Below are positions 10,271 through 20,413 of a stretch of 64,000 bases of DNA, piece after piece. Source of the DNA: Solanum dulcamara. Taxonomy: Eukaryota > Streptophyta > Magnoliopsida > Solanales > Solanaceae. The notes under the pieces were generated by a model. The model made no database searches and was not told the DNA's origin. It saw only the letters and a list, made by a program, of their open reading frames with translations. The stretch is from contig NC_077245.1 of the NCBI RefSeq assembly GCF_947179165.1, forward strand, positions 201,001-265,000, read 5' to 3'. The translations under genes and the position numbers were made by a program. Position 1 is the stretch's first letter. Each line of letters opens with the position of its first letter.

Positions 10271-12563
10271 TGTCACGATACAAGCCTGAGACCTAGACGT
10301 GACACATCGAATGAGACATCCGGAGGTACCTCACCTAAGCCTCTTAACATTCACTAAGCATTTCATTGGTAATGATAAACAAATCGAGCGAAAACATAAG
10401 GGATATAGGGACTAAGGGTCTTCACATTAATAAGAGTCAAAAATAACATAACATCCTTTACTATGTCCAATAATACCTTCTACATTAAGACTTGGCGATT
10501 TTAAGACATGTCCCTAACTCACCCTCAAGATTAAGTCAAAAATACCAAACTTAATTTAAATGTCTAAACATAACATAAGCTAGATAAGATAGGAGTGTCG
10601 TTCCCGGAACATGAGAGCTCCCCAAAATGGTAGCTTTCAACGCTTAACCTAGCCACGAGGAAGAGAGTGTGGAGCGAAGCCGACCTAGCCACGAGGAAGA
10701 GAGTGTGGAGCGACGCCGATCCCTACATGGTGATATCATGTAGGCAAAAGTATGTGTTAGTACTTTGAATGTACTAAGTATGTGAGAATGCTATGAAAAT
10801 GAAAAACATAAGAGAGAGTCATGTATAGGCAATATGCATGAGTGAATGCATGCATGAGAAGTCATCATATGAATCCTTAAAACCTTCATTTTGTGGGAAA
10901 GCAACATTAACTAACATTTAAAACCATGCGAGCTATTACATGGAATTCAACATAATCCCCTACGTTGGCACGGAGAGACTACTTGCCGGGTAGAACTCCG
11001 TCAACTTTAATCATTTCTTTAATTTTGACTTTAAGGGCCAATTATGGATCCACTAGCCTAAAATAGCCGACAAAGGCCCCTATGGTAGTACATAATTAAT
11101 GCAACATGAGACTTTACTTAAGGACCCCTTCAGTCGGGCCCCCATCTACATGCTATATTCGGTGCTCGATCAAGTCCCACGGAATAACATTTAAACATTA
11201 ATATAGCATAAGCATTATATAACTTTAACATTAAAACGTCAATCGGTGGAATAACTCATTAAAACCCTTTCATTTGATTCAATGCGAGATGTCCTTTCAC
11301 ATTGAAACCTTACTTTGGCTAAGAAGCCCTACATCAATCAATCATTTCATAAAGACTCCCATTCATAAGCATTTACTTCATAACATTTATTGTAGTCAAA
11401 TTTCATTTGAACTTTACTTCATCATAAGAAACTAGGTGGGTTGATTTCGTAAAAACCTTTCAATGCCTTTAAAGAATTCTTGCATGCATGAAGTTATGGA
11501 AATGCATAAAATACACATTCTTAAAAAAATCCACCATATACGTCTTAAAACTCTCTTCAAGCCTTCATATAGGCACTTTAATAATATCATAACTTCATGA
11601 AATCAAGAGTCAATATCCATCAATATATGTAAAGAAACTTCAATTATATTATAATTTATGCATTTAAAGTCATCATGTAAAAGCTCATAAAATTTCATTA
11701 TTTTGAATTGAAATGCTAGGTCGAGGAAATATTTGGGCTCCATGGGTGAAAGGATCCATGGATGAAAACCACATACTTTGCTTGAATTCACTAGGAATTG
11801 AAGAAGAACCTTGAAAAAATTGAAAACCCTAGCCTGAATTTGGAGAGAAACCTTGTGAGTTCTTGCCTTGGAAATTTTGAGAGAATGAATTGAATAGGAG
11901 GGGGGGAGGGGTCTTGAAGAGAAGAGTGTCTACGGACTTTGAACTTGGCTATAAAAGTATCTAGGTTCATTGAACCGAACTTTGAAAAAGATACAATTGT
12001 CCTTCATTAAATTTGGAAAATTGGCCTTATGGAACCCTTCTACGGGTCCTCATCGTAACAACGAGTCGTCCAAACGATCCGTTCTGCAGGTCTGAAAAAA
12101 GAGTCTACAACATAGTATCTGAAGTTTAGGAATGACTCGTGTTTATGACCCGTCATCAAGGAAATGACTCGTTCTTTGGGTTCGTCCTGCAGGTCCCAAA
12201 AACCTGCAAAATTCAAATCTCTGAAGTTTTATAACGGGTGGTCTTTACGACCTGTTTGAGCCTCTACGACCCGTCCTGCAAGTTCGTAGACTTGGCCTTG
12301 AGGGGTCCTTGAAACTTGGCCTCTGAACTTAGCTTACGAGGGATTTCTACGACCCGTATCCTCAAGGACGACTTGTCTTGGAAGGTCGTAGAACCTCTCC
12401 TGAGGGAAACTCCAATTTTTTTTCTTGAAGGGTCGCTCTACGACCCAACCTTACGAGCCGTAGAAGGCCCTACGAGTCGTAGAGGGGCTCGTTCACATGG
12501 ATGGATTTGAAATTTTGAGACTTTTCTCCTTGGTTCCAACTTTTCGACTTACGGGGTCTTACA
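10271..12563. mobile_element. Solo LTR, probably Ty3/gypsy
   Basis: The segment starts TGTCACG and ends TCTTACA, the TG...CA borders of a retrotransposon LTR. A perfect 5-bp duplication GTATT flanks it at 10266-10270 and 12564-12568. No gag-pol coding region and no second LTR exist in the window, so this 2,293-bp block is best read as a solo LTR left by recombination. It contains a 36-bp tandem duplication (10648-10719) and several diverged repeats of a CGACCCGTCCTGCAGGTC-like unit (about 12060-12300). The gypsy assignment rests on LTR length and the TGTCACGA start seen in other Solanaceae repeats, and is uncertain. Confidence 0.75.
10648..10719. repeat. 36-bp tandem duplication within the LTR
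   Basis: Two adjacent 36-bp copies (10648-10683 and 10684-10719), each containing CTAGCCACGAGGAAGAGAG followed by TGTGGAGCGA. They differ at only a couple of positions. Confidence 0.9.
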
Positions 12564-12568
12564 GTATT

Positions 12569-14310
12569 CTCACAAAACATTATGTCGATATAAAATAATG
12601 GATTTTTTCTTTTACAAAATATAAATTTGTGAGTCAATTTTTGTATTTAAAAAATACAATCATGGTATGAAATTACCAAATCAGGCTTTTTGAAGAATTT
12701 GGAATTTCATCTCGTGATTTGAAAACATGAGATAAAATTCCATGTCCAAAAATCATCTTTCTCGGCCGTTTGGACATAATTAAAATCAAATTTATTTGAA
12801 TATGAAGTTTTGTTTTAATATGTTATTTATGTTTTTCAAGTTATATTTTTCTCATGAACATAAAATCTTTACATGTTGTAAACATTATTAAAAGTTTTTT
12901 TTATATGGCGCTATCAAATGAGCAAATCATAGTTTATAAAATAAAATATTAAAATATCCTAAGTCGCCGCGTCAATAAATCGTATATATTTGTGTTTCTT
13001 TCACAAATAAACATTTGAGATACAAAACGCATAATTTTATAAAGATTCAATAGTCAATAATATTAGTAACTGATCATTCTTTAATATAATTCTTTGATAC
13101 ATATAATTTTTTCACGTCGAGAATAATAAGTCTCTTTTAGAAAAATATAAACTTATGAATCAAATTTTATATATATTTTTCTGGATCATGATTTGGAATC
13201 CCAAATCAGGTTCTTTTGAGAATTTGGAATTTAAAATTATGATCTCGAATCACATGTCCAAACACAGGTTTAAAATAATAATTTTGTATCGCATGTCTAA
13301 AGTTTACTAAGTAGGGGTGTAAGAATTGATTCGGATTTTAAATGTCAAAATAAATTAATTATATTGGATTTTGAAATTTATAAACTAAATCAATAAAAAA
13401 TTGGGGTTTCAACCTCAAATTTCCTTGAATTATTTGATATCGATTAATCAATTAACAATCCATAATAATTTAGTCAACCGATAAGAAAATGTCTTCTAGG
13501 GCCAACGACCAATCTGTTTCTCTAGATATTTTTCCTTTAGACTTTTTCATTTGTTAATATACATTTTCTTCAACAATGAGAATCTCAAAGTTAAGATAAT
13601 TATTTTTAATTTTTACATTAGTATATTGTCACGCTCCCAAATCAGGCAGAGTTGATACTTGATGCCTTACTTGATCGAGCAAATCAACTTAAATTAACCG
13701 AAACATAAACTTATCGAAACTACTATGTGAAAACCACAATTAATAATACGAACAACAACTTCGAAAGCTATAAGAAAAAAAACAGTACAACTATTCACTA
13801 GGTAGAAAGTCTCTGGTACATTATGAATCATACATTTGATTAGACCTAACAAACTCTAATGTATTAATGTCAAACTAAAGAAACATAGGAAAGGGAAATA
13901 AGAAATTAGAAATATACTTTATAATTCTAAAGACACTTTTATATAATTGGAGATAAAAGATGTTTATTGGATTATTAGTCTAATCATTAAGTATACTCAA
14001 AAAATCGATAAACTGAATGGCTAGGTAAATATTTTTAAAATATTTAAAAATTGTTAATTTAATAATCCAATATCAACAACATTTTTCTGATTTGATTAAA
14101 CCAAATTTTGAAGACCCTAACTTAGAAGATTCACAAGCTTTAAATTTTTTTTGTTCAGACTTTTATCTGAATTTTGATAATTTATTCTTTTTTATTTCAC
14201 ACATAGTACTTGGTAGTAGCGCACTTGTTAAAAAAGATTATCTTATATTCATGATGGGACCAAAAATATAGTGAAAATCTTGAATTTAAAGGAGTCGGTC
14301 GGCCGTAAAC
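12569..14310. other. AT-rich intergenic DNA with decayed transposon sequence
   Basis: No coding sequence seen. Motifs containing GTTTGGACAT occur in inverted orientation near 12773 and 13250, suggesting the ends of a decayed MITE. A second possible element runs from about 13312 (GGGGTGTAAG) to about 14125 (ACCCTAAC). Neither has a clean target duplication, so I do not call them. Confidence 0.4.
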
Positions 14311-14321
14311 TCCAACGGCTA
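14311..14321 (+). promoter_or_regulatory. MSA element (MYB3R site) upstream of BUBR1
   Basis: TCCAACGGCTA is a full match to the plant mitosis-specific activator consensus YCYAACGGYYA, which is bound by three-repeat MYB3R factors and drives G2/M transcription. It lies about 118 bp upstream of the BUBR1 start codon, where such sites usually act. Function is inferred from the match and from the mitotic role of the gene. Confidence 0.75.
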
Positions 14322-14438
14322 TGAAAGGGGAAAGGTTTTGGGATTCACTAAACACAATTTCAAATTTGAAAGCAGGCTCTTTGTTTTCTCTCTCTCGTCT
14401 CTCTCGGAAGGAAGCAGGAAAATTAATAAGAAGAAGTA

Positions 14439-17400
14439 ATGGAGAAGGTAGGAGATTACGTATTAGATCCAGAGACAGAGTTCTTAGCGTCGATGCAAGA
14501 GACTGGTCACGAGTGGGAACTCTTCAAGGAAAATGTCAGACCTTTGAAGAGAGGACGCAACGTTAATCTCCTTAATAATGCTCTTAAGTCTAGTACCGAT
14601 TATCAACTCAAGAAATCTCTTCTTGACAAACGAAGGTTCCTCTTATTACTTCTTCTTCTTTGCATGCATTTTCAAGATATTTAATTTAATGAGATCCATC
14701 GGAATGAAACCAGTCTAATTAGAATGGCGATTGATGATTCCATCTCTACATACCGCACTAGCTTTTGATTGACAACAGTAGTAGTTGCTGCATTATCAAA
14801 ATCCCTAATTAATTTGTGAATTCAACTTAGGGCGTTGATCGAAGCAATTGACCAGTACAAAGGTGAAGATCCTCTTCAGCCATGGCTCCAGTGAGTGCTT
14901 TTGGGACGCAAATAATTTTTGAACTATTTAATGTCTCTTATTGAATAAGCTGCTGACATAGTTTTTCATTAAAATTGTGAAGGTGCATCAAGTGGGTGCA
15001 AGAGGCTTTCCCTCCGGGTGGGGACAGTTCTGGACTTATAGTTATTTATGAACAATGTGTCCGCACCTTTTGGCATGATGACCGATATAAGGATGACCTC
15101 CGTTACTTGAAAGTGTGGCTGGAATATGTGCGTTTTCTTTCTTCACATCCATTCTTTTGCCCCTAAATCTTCTCATCATGCAATTTGGTACATGAGTTTT
15201 CTTATTGATGGCTCTTTGCAGGCTGAAAATTGTGTGGATGCTGAAGTCATTTATAGCTTTTTGGAGGCTAACAAAATTGGGCTGACACATTCTTCATTCT
15301 ACATAACCTATGCTTTGCACTTGGAATCTCAAAATAAAATTAAAACAGCAAACGAGATCTTCAATCGGGGGCTATCTATGTAAGTTGTGTTCCCATTGGG
15401 CCTTGGTTTAATTTTAGCTATAAAGTTAGGTTCTTGCATGATTAACATTGTGTTTCACTTGGCACTAGGCAAGTGAACATGGCTTGGTTGCGGAGAAGTT
15501 ATGCATATATGGTGTCTATGATGTGAGATGCATCATTCAAATGGTTATTGAGTCGCTGTCTGATGTTTTCGTTTAAGTAGCTTGTGATATTTTAAAGTCT
15601 AATGATGTCTACGGAAGTTGCATTTGCATTAATTGTATGATAAAGTTAGTTCAGTGGCAAGTATGATGCTGCCTTGGTTTAATTTTAGCCATAAAGTTAG
15701 GTTCTTGCATGATTAACATTGTGTTTCACTTGGCACTAGGCAAGTGAACATGGCTTGGTTGGGGAGAAGTTATGCATATATGGTGTCTATGATGTGAGAT
15801 GCATCAATCAAATGGTTATTGAGTCGCTGTCTGATGTTTTCGTTTAAGTAGCTTGTGATATTTTAAAGTCTAATGATGTCTACGGAAGTTGCATTTGCAT
15901 TAATTGTATGCTAAAGTTAGTTCAGTGGCAAGTATGATGCTGCACTGATTAAATGTGTGTTGGCCCATTAATATTGACCGACTAATTTTAATACCTTGAA
16001 TACTAAAACAAATTCATTTGATGAGCTCATAACTTTGGTCGATTGCATTGGTATGGTCCCTATTTTATGTTCTTTCATTTTATGCTCATGTGACCGAATA
16101 ATTAACTAAAGACTGATTGTATGACAGTGGTATGCTTCTACGAAACTCAAAATTATTAATTGCCATATAAACGAACACATTTGACATCCTTATTGAGGAA
16201 ATTTTGTGTAAGCTCAGTAGTATGAATATGAAGAGCTCCTTATATCTTTTTAAATTATGAAATGATTGGTTCCTATATATGAAATATAAATCTAGGCATC
16301 AAAATATTGCTAGGATGTCACAGTGCAATTGAATCATATAGTACCATGTCATACGATTACGTTAAGCATTTGTATATGCAAGACAAAGAAATCAACATTT
16401 TCAACAATGTGGAAGTGTTTGAGATGTTAACATTGAGAAAGTTGTGCTCTGGAATTCATTATTTATTTAGCTAATATAGATATTTCAGGTATGTCAGCAT
16501 AGAAATTAGCCACAGCCACAATTCGTTGAACTTTGCTTTATTACACAACCTAATCATGTTAATAGTTTGTAACTTGTATAGCATGATTTTCTACTATGAG
16601 CATTTCATGCCTTTAAACAGCACGTCTCTATGTGTTTCTAATAAAATGCTCTAGCTATCAACTGATGACATAAGAATATATTGAAATCTTTATTTCTTGT
16701 TCGCATTTGCCTCATTCTTGAGAGGACCTTTTATATTCTCTCTCTATTACGTCCTGCTAATACCATTAGGGGTAGTTTGGTTGTTGGATAGAGTTATGCA
16801 TGGATTAATTATGCAGGGTTCAGTTATGTCGGGTTTTGTTATTTATGTATTACTAATTCATGTATTAGTTATTCCATTTCCAATCCTGCATAAATTGACT
16901 CCTAACTTATATGTGTTTTAGTTATTAGAGATTTTAAACCGGTAAGCCAACACCGTACTTGGTGTGCTGAATTTTATACATAGCAACTAAAATGCTGCCA
17001 AACATTGTACTAGTTATGCAGATTTTTATACTTCCTCCGTTGTTAAAAGAATTACCTACTTTCCTTTTTAGTCTGTTTCAAAAAGAATGACCCCTTTTCT
17101 TTTTCACATCATTTTAATTTCAACTTCCACGTGGCATGTTTAAGGCCACAAGATTAAAGGCCATTTTGATACATTTGACATAACTTTATTTTATGACTAC
17201 AAGATTGAAAAGTCTTTCTTTATTTCTTAAACTCCATGCCAAGTCAAACTAGACCATTCTTTCTGAAACGGAGGGAGTATATGAATAATTCACTTCCTAA
17301 TCAACAACCAAACGGCCCCTTAGGCATTAGCTGCCTCAACAAGATTGTGCACACTCTTTTTTTGAGCTTCCTCTTGGGTTTTTCCTTAGCCACTAATGAG

Positions 17401-19010
17401 TCTTTTCCATTATCAGTTTCCCATCTAAAAGTTAAAAGTGTGTCAATATAACTTACGACGAGACAATATTCATGATCATTTCTAAAGATACAGTTACTAT
17501 TAGTGCAAAACACGGGTCCTCCTGCTTGTTCTCATCCATTTATAAGCTTATTTACTGACTCCCTCAGCTGGTTTATGATTTAAATTTACTTGTCTCCTAT
17601 GAATCAGGAATGCAGAACCCGAAGAGAAATTGAAAGTATCCTACAAGAAGTTTCTCAGTCGTTCAATGGGACGCCCCAAAGCAGCAGAGGTATCAATTGT
17701 TTCAGATTTACCCTCTTCTAAAGTCCATTGCCGTTTGCTTTGATTTGAATTTGTGGCGACTTACTTGTATTTTCAGGAGGAGCTAACAGAACACCAGCTT
17801 CCAATGAGAAGCTTTGGCACACTGTTGGCTAGGGGGGAAGCTCGTAAGTGCATTTCTATGTCGAAGCTTCAGGGTGTCTGCTGGCTTCAGCTAACATTGT
17901 TTTTGCCGTTGCAGGAAACCAAACAGCAGGAACTTCTGAATTGTCTCGGAAGAAAATGAAACAGGATAGGTAAGTGTGAGTAATCACTGTTTATTCTTAT
18001 CATCACATGATTCAGCTGCTATGTCAGGCAAGAGTTCAGATTCTGACGAGTTTTTGCTTCAAGTACCTTAAATCCTTTGGTATGTTGAAATGAACTTTTG
18101 GGTGTGATTGCTGCCTAATTCGTAACTTAAAGGAAAAGGAGTGTAAGGATGCCGATAACAAGGTTGCAGGAAATATTTAACTTGTGCATGCACAGTTCTA
18201 GTAGAAACATCGGCTCATTCTTATCGATTTTGCAGAGCTCAGGGGAGCCTATTTTCCATTTTCAAAGATGCAAATGCCGGAATGTCATCAACTCTTCAAT
18301 CAGAAATACCAAAGCTAGAGAACACATCATGGCACTGTCTTGGTGCCCGAGCAGATAGGAACAAGGAGAATCAGGCAATTCCTTCGAAGTGGACATCTAA
18401 TAAGGTCCTTTTGAGTCCAGAGAGTTCTATATACAATATTTGTTTTTTTGTCCAGGCAGATGGGAACAAGAAAACTCATTAACAAAAATTCTCTTACAGA
18501 TTCCTCAAATACATGGGCTTAGAAATCGAGGAGCTACTACCACCACTCCGTGCCTAGAGATCTTTGTGGATGAGGAATGTGCCAAGTGAGTACATAGACA
18601 CAATGGTATTTTCAGTTTTGAGTGTCGAGAGCACATGGTTAACAGTATGTGTACATGCATCAAGCATATATTCACAACTGACATCAAAGTTTCCAGCTAT
18701 TGTAATAGTGTTAGTTTCTAAGATTTTCAGCACAATAGCAGGGATCCTGGATTGACTTTCTTTGTTGCCCCTTCATCTTTGACAGGGCACAGGAGAAGGA
18801 CTCTGCTGCTGGTGTAAAGGTTTCTAGTCTGCAGCTTAGACGAGGAGGCGATAAAGACATAAAAAAGTAAGCAACAACTTAGTTTCATTTTAATTCTTCA
18901 CTTCAATAGCGAGCATGCACCTTTTTGACGATGCAGTTGTTTGCAGGGAGACTGAGTTGCTGAGGGAGAATCCACTTCGTTATTTCCCACCAAGCTCATT
19001 ACCTAGATGA
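14439..19010 (+). CDS. BUBR1: Mitotic spindle checkpoint protein BUBR1/MAD3 (11 exons)
   Basis: Exons: 14439-14635, 14831-14890, 14983-15127, 15222-15379, 17608-17689, 17777-17843, 17915-17969, 18236-18404, 18500-18585, 18786-18866 and 18947-19010; 387 residues (Arabidopsis BUBR1 about 395). The protein is a MAD3-type part of the mitotic checkpoint complex, which holds CDC20 and blocks APC/C until kinetochores attach. The first KEN box is at 30-32 (FKENV), the MAD3/BUB1 homology TPR region spans about 50-190 (LQPWLQCIKWVQEAFP and the DDLRYLKVWLEY segment), and a second KEN box is at 298-300 (NKENQ). There is no kinase domain, as in other plant MAD3/BUBR1 proteins. All junctions are GT-AG and keep frame. 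Intron 4 (2.2 kb) holds a tandem duplication and a nested MITE pair. A perfect MSA element lies upstream, implying G2/M expression. The boundaries of exons 6-9 are the least certain because that part of the protein is poorly conserved. Confidence 0.92.
15400..15943 (+). repeat. 271-bp tandem duplication in BUBR1 intron 4
   Basis: Copies at about 15400-15670 and 15671-15943, each starting GCCTTGGTTTAATTTTAG. I count only about four differences over 271 bp, so the duplication is recent. It is intronic and does not include an exon. Confidence 0.92.
16769..17319. mobile_element. Tourist-like (PIF/Harbinger) MITE interrupted by a Stowaway
   Basis: The left end is GGGGTAGTTTGGTTGTTGG and the right end, reverse-complemented, is GGGGCCGTTTGGTTGTTG. 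The target duplication TTA lies on both sides (16766-16768 and 17320-17322). Removing the inner Stowaway leaves an element of about 300 bp. It lies in intron 4 of BUBR1. Confidence 0.85.
17031..17277. mobile_element. Stowaway MITE nested in the Tourist-like MITE
   Basis: The terminal inverted repeats are CTTCCTCCGTT on the left and CTCCCTCCGTTTCAGAAA on the right (reverse complement). TA duplications lie at 17029-17030 and 17278-17279. The body is 247 bp and non-coding. It inserted after the surrounding Tourist-like copy. Confidence 0.88.
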
Positions 19011-20413
19011 TCTCACAGAAGACAGTTATCATTGTGTGCTGGGATTTCTCTATCTCAAAGTTTCTCAACGTGTATCTTAGAAATGTATGGAGAGAATTCC
19101 GCTTTGCCCAGTGCAAGCGCGTTACAAATGTTATAAGCATATTTAGTGGAGTGGTTAAAGGAGACAATGTATGTTTGGTTTTGGCAGGCTTGAGCCAAAT
19201 CCTCCAGAATTGATTTTATATGATTGCAAGAGTTATGGATGTAGTTGACAATTGTGCTTTATCATAATTTTTCTCTTGGTTTAAAGATTCTGCTCTACTT
19301 TCTTTTTCTTTTTCCTATTTCCTGTTTTGTTTTGTTAAAGCTTAAAAGGTGTATTCGCTATGAATTATTTCCTTCTATTGAAAGAGTACTTCAAAAGCCT
19401 GCCTTACCCTTGTCATTTAAAGCTTGTAATATATTTAAATACATACATACAAATAATAGATGCAGTAGTTCAAAGTTCAAACATGTTAAAGTGCTAACTA
19501 GTTTAAAAATCATATCCAAGTTCTAAATGTAATTAGGAGCCTCTGAAATGAGATCTTAATCATCAATTACTATAAGCAGCCGAGATAAGATACATATGAA
19601 AAGTAGGAAACTTCTCTGTGTTAGTTAGTAGTAGGTTTACTTATTTTTTTGGGGAAGATAATCAATGAGGATAATAGTCTTATATTAGTCATCAATATTA
19701 TTAAAGATATTCATCTCAAAATATGAACGTATTAATTTATAAAATCAAAATAGAATTAAGTACTAACTTTTTTTTTATTTATCCAATTAATTATTTTAAA
19801 AGTAAATAATACTAATTACTCTCTCCATTCCATATTACGTGAATTTGTGAGACAATGCATACATATTAAGAAAAAAAATTAAGGGACATAATTTGAATTA
19901 TACTTTCCACTATTGCTTTTTGTAAAATCATAAATATAACTTTACAAGTAATGTGATTTATCTTCTAGAAAATATAAAAATTCAATAAATGAAAGGGCAA
20001 ATATGAAAAAAATTTCAAACATCTATCTTGAATTTTGAACAATTCAATTATTTTAAACGATAAAAAATTCCTCAAAAATTCACTTAGTATAAAATGGAGA
20101 GAGTATATCCAAAAGAGTTAAATAATAAAAATATTTTTATTTATAATTTTAAATGTGATTAACTAATAAAGATAGGAGCGTAATTTTAATATAATTACGG
20201 AGGTCATTGAAATGTGGAAGAAACTCGAATTCTTATTGGTTGGATGACGAAGTAATTAGAGCTTGCAATTTCCTTGAAAGTGTTTGGACCCTTAACCTCT
20301 AAGACACCTAACATGATTATTAAATCGGGTCCCAAATAAGTCATCCTAGTTCATTCATTCACCCCCATAATCTCCGTCGATTGTTCTCTCAATCTGGGTG
20401 CTAGAAATTGGCG
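19011..20413. other. BUBR1 3' flank and bZIP60 promoter region
   Basis: 19011 to about 19540 should contain the BUBR1 3' UTR. A Stowaway MITE occupies 19819-20103. The 310 bp from 20104 to 20413 hold the bZIP60 promoter and leader. ATTGG followed by GGATGACG near 20236 resembles parts of ER-stress elements, but I see no full ERSE or P-UPRE consensus. No other gene seen. Confidence 0.5.
19819..20103. mobile_element. Stowaway MITE
   Basis: The left inverted repeat is CTCTCTCCATTCCATATTA and the right end mirrors it (ATGGAGAGAG). TA duplications lie at 19817-19818 and 20104-20105. It shares the internal GCATACATATTAAG stretch with the copy at 7798-8135. It lies about 310 bp upstream of the bZIP60 start codon. 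Confidence 0.85.

Noticed and set aside
12316..12510. 64-codon frame in the LTR region
   Set aside because: It lies inside the solo LTR and consists of diverged repeat units. Nothing resembles gag or pol.
13312..14130. Possible further hAT-like element (GGGGTGTAAG ... ACCCTAAC)
   Set aside because: The ends are only weakly inverted and no convincing 8-bp duplication could be found.
14321..14566. Upstream frame overlapping BUBR1 exon 1
   Set aside because: It is out of frame with the conserved MAD3 sequence (MEKVGDYVLDPETEF), which starts at 14439 and has the KEN box.
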